Shown in pieces: positions 18,209-26,726 of a stretch of 64,000 nucleotides of DNA. The notes under the pieces are model-generated. The model was not told the DNA's origin and did no database searches. It saw only the letters and a program-made list of their open reading frames with translations. Source of the stretch: Alphaproteobacteria bacterium (GTDB lineage Bacteria > Pseudomonadota > Alphaproteobacteria > Rickettsiales > JABSSG01); NCBI GenBank assembly GCA_030431375.1, contig JAUIIY010000005.1, positions 1-64,000 on the forward strand. The letters run 5' to 3'. The position numbers and the translations under genes are program-made. How positions within the stretch are numbered: position 1 is the first letter of the stretch; every line of letters begins with the position of its first letter.

Positions 18209-19696
18209 ATGCAGTATAAAGATGTATATGAATTACTAAGCAACCCTGAAATCATTGGGCCTATCATAGCGACCACAGCTATTAATGGAATAAGAGTAGC
18301 AGCGACTACATATCCAATCACCTCGGCAACAATTACCACAGTGACAGCAGCCAAATTAGCATATGACGTTTATTACGATGAAAACCAAAATTTAAACAAT
18401 GTGCTGTCATCCTATTACCAAAACGATGCTTTTAAAATAGTAAGTAATGCGGCTTTAGCTGTAGCTAGTATGGCCGGAGCCGCAAATATACTCATGAACG
18501 GATTTGCCGCAGCGGCATCATTTGTAGGTAACCACCCATACATCACAACTGGCATTGCATCGTTACCAATATCTAAAGTTGCTTATGATGCATATGTGGA
18601 TGAAAATCACCCTCTTACAAAAACCTACTATGAATATCAAAATTATATAGATACAGCAATCGTAGTGGCCGAACTAGGATTAGCTGCTACAGGAGTTATT
18701 TACTCAGGGGCATATTGTATTGGGAAATTACTATCATTAAGTTACACATCACTAACTCTTATTACTGCTTCTGCTGCTTTAGCAACTAAATTTGGTGTCG
18801 ATATTTATTATGAGGAAAATCAGGACCCAATAAATATAGCATCTAAATATGCCAACTACGCCATAGAGACAAGCAGCAATTTATTTGACTTCGCTTCTTC
18901 TTATGCTGAAGATATTACTATCTCACCTAGAGGAATGCTTTGGACTGGAATTGGATTAAGTTATGCTAGCATAGGGTCATATTGTGCATTTAATTTTGCT
19001 CATAGTAGAGGCTGTCAAAAAATATATAATTTTGGTCTTATTGCTGTTTCTCAAGCATATAATTATATGAGCAACCTAATATCGGAAATCTCGCCAAACG
19101 CCGTATCGCATTTACATAAACACATGCAGATGGTTGGAATTGCTTGGGGGGACCCTCATGGCGACACGGCATTTAATTTTCATAGTGCTGCAGTACGATA
19201 TGGCTTAGATAGCGCTGCCTCGAGTGCTTTTGGAGATATTATGTCGAACTATTTCCCATATACTCTTTCAGCCGCCATTGATACTACAATGATTGGGCCG
19301 GGTATATTCATCTACAACTTACCAATAAATCATCCTATTATATTCGCAACAGTTACAACTGGATATTTATTATATAAAGCCTTTGGAGATGGTAGTTACG
19401 ATATATGTACTGATACACCTATTTGCTTTGGATTTTTTGCTCCTCAAATGGCGATTCCGATGGGGTCAATTAATCTAATTATCCAAAGCGCACCATTTAT
19501 GAAAGAAGTCTTGATGAGTAATCCGTGCTCAACGGCTGCACTAATTATTGTTACTACAGCTTCTGCCGCCCTCACATATTATCTTATATCAGATGAAGAT
19601 GAGACCTATGTTATTGTTGATCCTGGATCAGAAGTTACAGGTGATAACCGAGCTGAAACAACGGGAAACCTCGTAGAAAATAGCGAAATAAATTAA
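18209..19696 (+). CDS. Membrane protein with three internal repeats
   Basis: 495 aa, Ala/Tyr/Ser rich, with many moderately hydrophobic helices. A repeat of about 70 residues occurs three times and is marked by KLAYDVYYDENQNLNNV (near 49), KVAYDAYVDENHPLTKT (near 124) and KFGVDIYYEENQDPINI (near 194). Each copy follows a hydrophobic helix. The C-terminal half has more helices (for example IFATVTTGYLLYKAFGDG) and an acidic tail (SDEDETYVIVDPGSEVTGD). No signal peptide or known domain is seen. It is expressed from a clear promoter and strong ribosome site. Possibly a secreted or outer membrane-interacting protein; the function is unknown. Confidence 0.75.
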   Translation: MQYKDVYELLSNPEIIGPIIATTAINGIRVAATTYPITSATITTVTAAKLAYDVYYDENQNLNNVLSSYYQNDAFKIVSNAALAVASMAGAANILMNGFAAAASFVGNHPYITTGIASLPISKVAYDAYVDENHPLTKTYYEYQNYIDTAIVVAELGLAATGVIYSGAYCIGKLLSLSYTSLTLITASAALATKFGVDIYYEENQDPINIASKYANYAIETSSNLFDFASSYAEDITISPRGMLWTGIGLSYASIGSYCAFNFAHSRGCQKIYNFGLIAVSQAYNYMSNLISEISPNAVSHLHKHMQMVGIAWGDPHGDTAFNFHSAAVRYGLDSAASSAFGDIMSNYFPYTLSAAIDTTMIGPGIFIYNLPINHPIIFATVTTGYLLYKAFGDGSYDICTDTPICFGFFAPQMAIPMGSINLIIQSAPFMKEVLMSNPCSTAALIIVTTASAALTYYLISDEDETYVIVDPGSEVTGDNRAETTGNLVENSEIN

Positions 19697-19904
19697 TGGC
19701 TACTCCAACACCGATAGGCCATTCTATGAATCTATCAATTCCAATAAAAGCATAAATCTAGCCCAGGAACGACTACTCAAAGCATAGCAACATTGTTCCA
19801 GAGCCCTTTAAGCTGAGAACTTCATCGGAAACGAATTTAAGACAGCAGAAGAAAGAAAATCAACTAAATCAAAAAGAGCCACCACCGAAAATGGCTTCAC
19901 TTCC

Positions 19905-20203
19905 CTAACCAGCTGCTCCTCCAATTGGCAATGCGAGGTCATCTTCGTTTTCTTCTCCATTTTGGAGGCCTGCATATATAGCCGCTGGGGGATGCGCCCA
20001 AGGATTATCCACAGGCAATGGCTGTGGTACAACTGGATTAGCAGGGTCAAGATATGGGAATACATCTAGGTCATTTATATCAGAACTACTTGAGGATGAA
20101 CCTCCTCTTCAACATCAAATTCATCCATATAATCATCATCACCATTTGGACCAACCCAGTCAGCCGGATCTCTATTAGAATTTTGCTGAATTCTGCGCTT
20201 CAT
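19905..20203 (-). pseudogene. Frameshifted small acidic protein gene
   Basis: On the minus strand an ATG at 20203 opens MKRRIQQNSNRDPADWVG and an acidic stretch (DDDYMDEFDVEEE), then meets TAA. Shifting frame within GAAGAGGAGG near 20100 gives an uninterrupted continuation: GGSSSSSDINDLDVFPYL, a Pro-rich part (PVVPQPLPVDNPWAHPPAA) and ENEDDLALPIGGAAG, ending at TAG (19905). The total of 299 nt is one short of a whole number of codons, as expected for one lost base. It could be a sequencing error, a real pseudogene or a slippage site. The product would be about 99 aa and of unknown function. Confidence 0.7.
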
Positions 20204-20269
20204 ATTTATACCCCATTATTTTTAATCTATAAGTCTACATGAATAAATAGATATACCACCAGCCTTTTA

Positions 20270-20557
20270 TTATAAAAAAGAGCAATCTTCCGATATCATT
20301 TTAGCTTCTGGCTCAATATACAAACTGCCAGTAAGCTCTGCAGAAGGTGTATTCACATCAATTATTACTCTTAGGTAATCAATATTTGGTCCGAATCTTC
20401 CTAATGCAAGAAGTTGCATAAATTTTTCGTTTATTTCCCACGCTCTGGCAGCATCTTGTTCATAAAACAGCGTAATTTCCACCCTAGATCCGTTAATTAT
20501 ATTAACTAATGCGTCTGGTATATTTAAAGTTTTTTTTATGTCTTGATTTAAATTCAT
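20270..20557 (-). CDS. Small hypothetical protein ending in CSFL
   Basis: 95 aa with a plausible AAGGTG ribosome site. Compact alpha/beta-like pattern: SRVEITLFYEQDAARAWEIN, then a helix and YLRVIIDVNTP. No signal peptide. The last four residues are Cys-Ser-Phe-Leu, compatible with a CaaX box of the geranylgeranyl type; this may be chance. Function unknown. Confidence 0.65.
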   Translation of the reverse strand: MNLNQDIKKTLNIPDALVNIINGSRVEITLFYEQDAARAWEINEKFMQLLALGRFGPNIDYLRVIIDVNTPSAELTGSLYIEPEAKMISEDCSFL

Positions 20558-20642
20558 AATTGCACCTTTTTAAGGTTGGTTAAACTATAACAATTTTTAA
20601 TCTGTGGCAATTCTTATATCCAGACAATTTGAATTTGCTAAC

Positions 20643-20670
20643 AAAAAAAGGGCCGCAAACATGCAGCCCT
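20643..20670 (-). terminator. Rho-independent terminator (minus strand)
   Basis: Read on the minus strand: AGGGCTGCA, loop TGTT, TGCGGCCCT, then TTTTTTT. It would end transcription from the gene at 20951-21466. A second AT-rich hairpin lies at about 20738-20777. The rest of 20558-20950 holds no gene. Confidence 0.75.
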
Positions 20671-20950
20671 AAATATAAGACAAGTAACGAATCCAATCTC
20701 CTCAATTACTTGCTTATCTACCATACCTGCTAGATTATAGCATGTGATAAAAACTTTAAAAAATAAAGTTTTATCCGGATATTGTTATCTTTGAGTTTCA
20801 ATGCCTCCTCAAGATAACAGACACATAATATCAGAATAATTCTATTAACGCAATAGTTAAAATATATAAATAGTATTTCAATTTTTAAGTATATATAACT
20901 CAGCAATCTACCCAGAACATCTAAGAAAAATCTTGTAAAAATTTATAACA

Positions 20951-21466
20951 TTATGCATAAAAATATGACCATATACCAGAATTACTATCAGACATTTCTC
21001 CAACACATGTCTTGACTAGCAAATCATCAATTGAGTGATAAATAAACTCCATTACATTGTTACAATCTTGACCTTTTAAACGCTCCATGAATCCGACACA
21101 TAAATTAGTTTTTAATTTGATCACTTCTGCTTTACAAGAAAACCTTTTCTCTACTTGAGCTTTATCTTTAGCAGCAATGTTTAATGCTAAAACTTCTGAA
21201 AAAACATAATTTAATGCATATTCTGCTTTTGCTAATTTTAATTCGTCTTTAGAAACTACTTTATTTGATAACTCGTCACGACAATTCATGCCATTATCTA
21301 AGCGCTGCGCCATGGGCAACTCTTGAGCCATTAATGCATCTCTTAGGCAAATATAAAACTCTCTGAATAGTTGATTCGCATCATAATCTTTGCCATCAAA
21401 CAAAGGGAAAGATGTTGCGGCAAATTCATCTTTAGGCGACATGTGTTTATATGTAGGATTCCTCAT
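20951..21466 (-). CDS. Hypothetical helical protein
   Basis: 171 aa, largely helical and charged, with a TGAGGT ribosome site close to the ATG. Several Cys residues (CLRDAL, NCRDEL, FSCKAEV, NLCVGF, QDCNN, KTCVGE) are spread through it. No signal peptide, membrane segment or known domain. Unknown. Confidence 0.65.
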   Translation of the reverse strand: MRNPTYKHMSPKDEFAATSFPLFDGKDYDANQLFREFYICLRDALMAQELPMAQRLDNGMNCRDELSNKVVSKDELKLAKAEYALNYVFSEVLALNIAAKDKAQVEKRFSCKAEVIKLKTNLCVGFMERLKGQDCNNVMEFIYHSIDDLLVKTCVGEMSDSNSGIWSYFYA

Positions 21467-21770
21467 AAAATAACCTCACTATTTTTATGTATAATTAAAA
21501 TTAAAAAAGAGTGAATTTTTTGTGAATTCCAAAACCTGATTTCACCACTGACACCTCACTCGCCACTAGTTATACACAAAAATTAAATTATGTCAATCTT
21601 TGAGGCGTTCATCTGAAGTTATGCACATATAAATTAATATGGTCTGAGACCTCATCAGATAACTTACGAATTCTGTATATTTCATAGAATAGCGCTTTTA
21701 GCGCTATATAAAACGCAATATAGCTATGATACCAAATACCAATCAGGCGTTATCTCCATACCGCTACAAT
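21467..21770. other. Intergenic, with a small palindrome
   Basis: No gene seen. A palindrome, ATAGCGC-TTTTA-GCGCTAT, lies at 21689-21707. It lacks a T tract, so it is not a clear terminator. Confidence 0.4.
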
Positions 21771-22955
21771 TTATAGTCTCAAGCTTTCTGCGTCATCTTG
21801 ATTATTCTTGCTTGCACCAGCCATAAAACTCTCTTCCTCTGATTGAGAAAACATATAAGTCTCATCCGTTATTTTTGAAGATATAGAACTCTCATCCGTT
21901 GTTTGTGGAGAATTCTCAAATAAGTTACTCACAACAAGCGCTGCACCAAGGAACAATACACTTCCCACTAAAAAGGCACCGTACTCTAAAATTATGAAAG
22001 ACAGCGCTAAGGACAGTACTAATACCCCATCCGCGCCCTCTTCAATTTCTGACAATCGTGCTTTTCCGTAGAAATGTTCAGCTTTTTCATGATTTTTATC
22101 ATTTCCTTGATTTGTATCATACAAACCATTTCCCTGCCCTGCGGCCTTTGGGTTTAGCCTCTCCGCCGCCTCTTCATACAAAAACTCTAAATTATATTGA
22201 GCTTGCGCATCTCCCTGTTCTGCTGCCTTTGGGTTTAACCCATCCACAACCTCTACAACTTCTGGCGATTGTACGTTTCCATAGAAATGTTCAGCTTTTT
22301 CATGATTTGTATCATACAAACCATTTCCCTGCTCTGCCGCCTTTGCAAACCACCCTGCTGCTGCTTCAAAATCTTGATCTACTCCATTCCAATTCTTATA
22401 CAAAAGTCCCAAAGCACATTGAGCTTGTACATTTCCATGCTTTGCAGCCTTTGTAAACCATTCTGCTACTGCTTCAAAATCTTGATTCATCATTTTTTCA
22501 CCTAGGTTATACATGTCATCTAACTTATACTGTGCTTGCGCATTTCCTTCCTCTGCCTTCTTTACAAGATCTCTCTTTTCATCCTTTATAAAATTTGCAA
22601 TTATCAACAGTCTCATTCCCATCTTACTGTCTTGCTGCACCCCTACACCGTAAAGATACATGACACCTAAATCCTCCAAAGCTTTTACATTTCCCTGCTT
22701 TGCTGCTTTTTCATACAATTCCTTGGCCGTCTTACGGTCTTTTTCCACTCCTTTACCGCGAAAATACATAACACCCAATTCCTCCTGAGCTTGCGCATTT
22801 CCCTGCTCTGCCGCTTTTTTAAACCATCCAACTGCCGTCTTATAGTCTTGCTCCTCTCCTCCTAGGCCATATTTGTACATAACCCCTAAGTCTACCTGTG
22901 CTTGCGCATCTCCCTGCTTTGCTGCTGTATCAATTTGTTTCCAGATTTTCGTCAT
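21771..22955 (-). CDS. Sel1-repeat protein with C-terminal membrane segment
   Basis: 394 aa with Sel1-like repeats of about 36 residues. Clear units include AQVDLGVMYKYGLGGEE, AQEELGVMYFRGKGVEK, ALEDLGVMYLYGVGVQQ and AQCALGLLYKNWNGVDQ. Later units are degenerate (AQYNLEFLYEEAAERLN). A hydrophobic segment near residues 310-340 (LSLALSFIILEYGAFLVGSV) probably spans a membrane. Ser/Thr/Glu-rich tail. The ATG has TAGGAGAG upstream. It is a paralogue of the gene at 23027; both share leader and 3' end, so they are a tandem duplication. Sel1 proteins mediate protein contacts and are frequent among effectors. Confidence 0.85.
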   Translation of the reverse strand: MTKIWKQIDTAAKQGDAQAQVDLGVMYKYGLGGEEQDYKTAVGWFKKAAEQGNAQAQEELGVMYFRGKGVEKDRKTAKELYEKAAKQGNVKALEDLGVMYLYGVGVQQDSKMGMRLLIIANFIKDEKRDLVKKAEEGNAQAQYKLDDMYNLGEKMMNQDFEAVAEWFTKAAKHGNVQAQCALGLLYKNWNGVDQDFEAAAGWFAKAAEQGNGLYDTNHEKAEHFYGNVQSPEVVEVVDGLNPKAAEQGDAQAQYNLEFLYEEAAERLNPKAAGQGNGLYDTNQGNDKNHEKAEHFYGKARLSEIEEGADGVLVLSLALSFIILEYGAFLVGSVLFLGAALVVSNLFENSPQTTDESSISSKITDETYMFSQSEEESFMAGASKNNQDDAESLRL

Positions 22956-23026
22956 AGTTTGCTCTCCTAAATTTTCAGTTATCCTTAATTAAGCCAAAAA
23001 AGTTTTTCTTCATCCCACTACAATAT

Positions 23027-23908
23027 TTATAGTCCCAAGCTTTCTGCGTCATCTTGATTATTCTTGATTGCACCAGCTATAGAACTCTCTTCCGTTGATT
23101 GAGAAGAACTCCTAAATCCCCCCTTAACAAATTCATCAACTGGCTCTTCAACCTCTAAAAACCGGAGTGAGGTTAATATCTGCTTTGCGTCCTCATCTCC
23201 TTGTTTTGCTGCCTTTAAAACCCATTCTGCTGCTTCTACAAAATCTTGCTTCACCCCTTCACCCATGCCATACAGGAAACCTAAACTATATTGAGCTCTT
23301 GCATTTCCTTGCTCTGCTGCTTTTTTAAACCATTCTGCTGCCACCTCATGGTCTTTTTGCACTCCCTCACCACTACTATACAGGAAACCTAAACTAAACT
23401 GAGCTTGCGCATCTCCTTGCTCTGCTGCCTTTGTAAACCATTCTGCTGCTGCTTCAAAATCTTGATCTACTCCATCCCCATTCTTATACGAAAGTCCCAA
23501 AGCACATTGGGCTTGCGCATCTCCTTTCTTTGCTTCCTTTATATAATTTGCAATTATCAACTGTTTCATTCCTATCTCACGGGCTTGCGCATCTTCTTCA
23601 CCGTAAAGATACATGAAACCTAAATCCGCATGAGCTTTTACATTTCCCTGCTTTGCTGCTTTTTCAAACAATTCCTTGGCCGTCTTACGGTCTTTTTGCA
23701 CTCCCTCACCACGAAAATACATGACACCCAATTCCTCCTGAGCTTGCGCATTTCCCTGCTCTACCGCTTTTTTAAACCACTCTAATGCCTTCTTATAGTC
23801 TGGATCCTCTTCTCCTAGGCCATATCTGTACATAACCCCTAAGTCTGCCTGTGCTTCCGCATCTCCCTGCTTTGCTGCTGTATCAATTTGTTTCCAGACA
23901 CTCGACAT
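23027..23908 (-). CDS. Sel1-repeat protein, paralogue of the next gene
   Basis: 293 aa from the ATG at 23908, which has TAGGAGAG upstream; a TTG 11 codons earlier is less likely because the paralogue starts at the equivalent ATG. About six or seven Sel1 repeats, well conserved: AQADLGVMYRYGLGEED, AQEELGVMYFRGEGVQK, AQCALGLSYKNGDGVDQ, AQFSLGFLYSSGEGVQK, AQYSLGFLYGMGEGVKQ. Unlike its partner it has no hydrophobic segment. The C-terminus (NNQDDAESLGL) is almost identical to the partner's NNQDDAESLRL. Probably a cytoplasmic or translocated protein-binding protein. Confidence 0.85.
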   Translation of the reverse strand: MSSVWKQIDTAAKQGDAEAQADLGVMYRYGLGEEDPDYKKALEWFKKAVEQGNAQAQEELGVMYFRGEGVQKDRKTAKELFEKAAKQGNVKAHADLGFMYLYGEEDAQAREIGMKQLIIANYIKEAKKGDAQAQCALGLSYKNGDGVDQDFEAAAEWFTKAAEQGDAQAQFSLGFLYSSGEGVQKDHEVAAEWFKKAAEQGNARAQYSLGFLYGMGEGVKQDFVEAAEWVLKAAKQGDEDAKQILTSLRFLEVEEPVDEFVKGGFRSSSQSTEESSIAGAIKNNQDDAESLGL

Positions 23909-24138
23909 AGTTTGCTCTCCTAAATTTTCAGTTGTCTTCAATTAAGCCAAAAAAGTTTTGCTTTAGCTGCACGGTTATATGGCAAAAGTTAGTAAAAATC
24001 AACTTGTGAAAAGCATGATATTTGAATTATTCACCTATAATCACAACGTCTCTTAAAATTATTTTTTTGAGGTTACGGCCAACTTGATCGGAATCTAAAA
24101 AAGCTCTGCTATACCTTCTCAAAAATAACCATAAAGGG

Positions 24139-24873
24139 TCATTCTATACAGAATTTTACATATAGAGCATTATGGTCTGAAGCTTCCTCAGGCAGTTTTT
24201 TAAACTCTTCAACTTTTGCCGCAGGTGAGGTCAAAATATAGTCAGCATATCTTGCAGTTTTTGGATAATAGGATGTTCTGGTTGAGGTAATATTATTCAA
24301 TTTAATGTGATCCACCATATTTTCTGACAAAATCTGAAAACTTTTTGTATCTGGATTTAAATTAAAATCGCCACATAATATTTTTGGCATAGATAAGGAA
24401 GACATGAATTGTTTTATTTTCTGAGATTGAGCTATTCGCTCTGGAGTATCATCCTTACCTGAACTAGTCCTTAGTCCATGAAAATTAATAATAGCAAATT
24501 CTTTGCCATTTTTTTTACAAATAACATATTGAATGATGCGCGAATGATCAGCATCTTTTCCATCATATTTTGGATTGTCATAAACAAATAATTTACCCTG
24601 CCCCTCTACCTCAATCTCTTTGGATACAAATATGCACAAACCAAATATATTTTTAGCTGCCGGATCAAAATATCCACGATGATTTGGCAAAAGTTTTTGC
24701 AATTCACCAAATGAATCAAGATTAACATATTGGCTCCCCGGACCAATCTTTGCACTAGCCTGGGAGTAAATTTCCTGCAAACAAAAAAAATCGACATTTT
24801 TATATTGATGAAAAAACTTTATCAGCCTTTCCCTTAGATGCCCAGCCCATATATTTAGAGTGATAAGCTCCAT
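24139..24873 (-). CDS. Endonuclease/exonuclease/phosphatase family protein
   Basis: 244 aa from the ATG at 24873; a TTG 11 codons upstream is possible. The fold's metal and catalytic motifs are visible: LNIWAGHLRERL (Asn) at the start, FFCLQEIYSQ (Glu), INFHGLR, CGDFNLNP (Asp, Asn), RYADYILTS and SDHNALYVKF (Asp-His). The family hydrolyses phosphodiester or phosphomonoester bonds in DNA, phosphoinositides or sphingomyelin. The substrate is not decidable here. No signal peptide in this start. It is divergent from the 24966 gene. Confidence 0.85.
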   Translation of the reverse strand: MELITLNIWAGHLRERLIKFFHQYKNVDFFCLQEIYSQASAKIGPGSQYVNLDSFGELQKLLPNHRGYFDPAAKNIFGLCIFVSKEIEVEGQGKLFVYDNPKYDGKDADHSRIIQYVICKKNGKEFAIINFHGLRTSSGKDDTPERIAQSQKIKQFMSSLSMPKILCGDFNLNPDTKSFQILSENMVDHIKLNNITSTRTSYYPKTARYADYILTSPAAKVEEFKKLPEEASDHNALYVKFCIE

Positions 24874-24965
24874 TTCTATTTTTATAAATTTGTTGAATCC
24901 TAGCAAATCAACATATATAAGTCCATCTATGTTGATTGCAATATCATTAATTAGGAGAAAAAATT

Positions 24966-25430
24966 ATGTTCGGAAACCAGATTGAAAATAATCATGATAA
25001 CTCAGTAAATACTGAGGTTTATACATTCATACTTCTCCTCATGCAAAATTTTGACTGTTTTTCTCTAGATGGAGACAAATTTATTATCCCTTCACCGGCT
25101 AGCGAAGCAATAATTTATGCTCTCCCAACAGGATTTTCTTTAGAAGTGAGAGAAGGAGGAGAGATGGCTGAACGATATCAAGAATTTGTAAGAGCTTATC
25201 TAGCAGCTGCTCCAGCACCTCACATCGATAGTGTCAACAACGTTGTTATGAATCCAACCCAGACACCTACTAACCAAACAGCAACGGCAACAACAGAAGC
25301 AGGTGATGAAGTATATATCGCGGAAATGGAAAATCTACTTTCTCCCTCAAGAGATGGTCCTGCGGAAAATTTTGTACCATTTATAGGGTCAGGAGAAGGT
25401 TTTAGTAATCCTTTTATAGACTTAACTTAA
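24966..25430 (+). CDS. Small hypothetical protein, family A
   Basis: 154 aa with an AGGAG ribosome site. Residues 15-75 form a compact domain (FILLLMQNFDCFSLDGDKFI, then PSPASEAIIYALPTGFSLEV). The C-terminal half is Ala/Thr/Pro rich and disordered-looking. The domain matches the next gene's (SLTGKNFTIFTPPTTDLISL, LPPGYILNVRV) in order and spacing. Unknown family; I call the pair paralogues by inspection. Confidence 0.7.
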   Translation: MFGNQIENNHDNSVNTEVYTFILLLMQNFDCFSLDGDKFIIPSPASEAIIYALPTGFSLEVREGGEMAERYQEFVRAYLAAAPAPHIDSVNNVVMNPTQTPTNQTATATTEAGDEVYIAEMENLLSPSRDGPAENFVPFIGSGEGFSNPFIDLT

Positions 25431-25550
25431 GACTCATATTTTGCCGACAAATCTGTTTATTATCTAGAATCCAACCTAAGCTTAGCAAAGAAAATTAATG
25501 CAAACAATTTTCTTTGTTGATAGCATTTAGTATGAACTTGGAGAAAAAAG

Positions 25551-26174
25551 ATGCTTGGATACTCAGATGATGAAGGATTAGATACTGCCCCAAGAATAGA
25601 AGCACTTGAGAATTTTCTAATTTTTCTCGCCGAGCATAATATGAATTTTTCATTAACGGGTAAAAACTTCACTATTTTTACTCCACCTACAACAGATTTA
25701 ATTAGTCTTCTCCCTCCCGGATATATTTTAAATGTTCGGGTTGACCAAAGAGATCAATTTGAATCTCAATTTGCAGAGTTTGAATTGAGTACCCTGGGCA
25801 CTCCACCTGCAACTCCAGACTCAGAGTCCTGGTACGCATCTGCACCAGAAGATAGCATTCCATTAGGTCCAGAACTTAATCCTGAAGAAATTTTTTCAGA
25901 AGCTCCTCCTGCAGCGGCTCCGGCTCCTCAGAACGTTAGTACTGGTTCAGGAGCAGCATATCCCCCTGCAACTGCAACTCCAGATGACGATACTGACATG
26001 ATCCCAGACAATTTAGATGGATCACCGCCAACAGTAACTCCAGACTCGGCAGAAGCAGAATTACTAGCCTATTTTACACCCACTCGGGCTACTTCTTCTG
26101 GCACGCCTACCTCTGCACTTTCCGGGCCTGAGCCGTTGCCATCTATTATGGGTCATATACCTACAGATTGGTAG
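25551..26174 (+). CDS. Small hypothetical protein, family A, Pro-rich tail
   Basis: 207 aa with a GGAG ribosome site. An N-terminal domain at about 15-75 (FLIFLAEHNMNFSLTGKNFT, PPTTDLISLLPPGYILNVRV) is shared with the gene at 24966. The tail from 80 onward is rich in Pro, Ala, Thr, Ser and acidic residues (SEAPPAAAPAPQNVSTGSG). No signal peptide or membrane segment. Function unknown; the low-complexity tail resembles those of other effector-like proteins here. Confidence 0.7.
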   Translation: MLGYSDDEGLDTAPRIEALENFLIFLAEHNMNFSLTGKNFTIFTPPTTDLISLLPPGYILNVRVDQRDQFESQFAEFELSTLGTPPATPDSESWYASAPEDSIPLGPELNPEEIFSEAPPAAAPAPQNVSTGSGAAYPPATATPDDDTDMIPDNLDGSPPTVTPDSAEAELLAYFTPTRATSSGTPTSALSGPEPLPSIMGHIPTDW

Positions 26175-26249
26175 TTTATCTGGCCGTAATGTGCCATTAG
26201 AAGTAAATTATATCTCTATTGAAGAATTTTGGATAACGATACAAGCTCC

Positions 26250-26687
26250 CTACCCTACATTGTGCAAATCAAACTGGTTATGATAGTTACCTAACACTCG
26301 TGCACACACGTCATAGTCCCACCCATCAACCTGGAAAAGACAATTGCAATGACTTTTGGATGAAACATAGCCTGCTAAAAAACCTACAGGAGGAAATAAA
26401 AGATACAGAGACCCATCTAGCACAGCGCATTGTTTTGCAAAATAAGCTGAAGCTAAACCAGCGGTAACCCCAAGTAACTCACAAACTGCCACTTTAAAGA
26501 TGTTATAATTTATTTCTGCAATTTCTGCGTTTGCTGTACTATTTTCTATTGGAAGAATTGTCGTTCCTTGATTCACCTGGCAAGATTCATTAATTGGCGC
26601 CAACACACTACTTATGTTAGTATAACTCCCACTCGGATCCAGGGCACAATAATTCTCATTAAATCCATCTAATTTATAGTCAACCAT
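26250..26687 (-). CDS. Hypothetical membrane-associated protein
   Basis: 145 aa with an AGAGG ribosome site. The N-terminus is polar. Two hydrophobic stretches occur around residues 68-85 (VAVCELLGVTAGLASAYF) and 93-108 (SLYLLFPPVGFLAGYV). Several Cys residues lie near the end (CNCLF, DVCARV). It lies 39 nt after the RTX-like gene in the same direction, so the two are probably one transcript. No family recognised. Confidence 0.6.
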   Translation of the reverse strand: MVDYKLDGFNENYCALDPSGSYTNISSVLAPINESCQVNQGTTILPIENSTANAEIAEINYNIFKVAVCELLGVTAGLASAYFAKQCAVLDGSLYLLFPPVGFLAGYVSSKSHCNCLFQVDGWDYDVCARVLGNYHNQFDLHNVG

Positions 26688-26726
26688 ATAAAACCTCTTC
26701 TAGTTAAGTTATTAGATCCATAGAAC

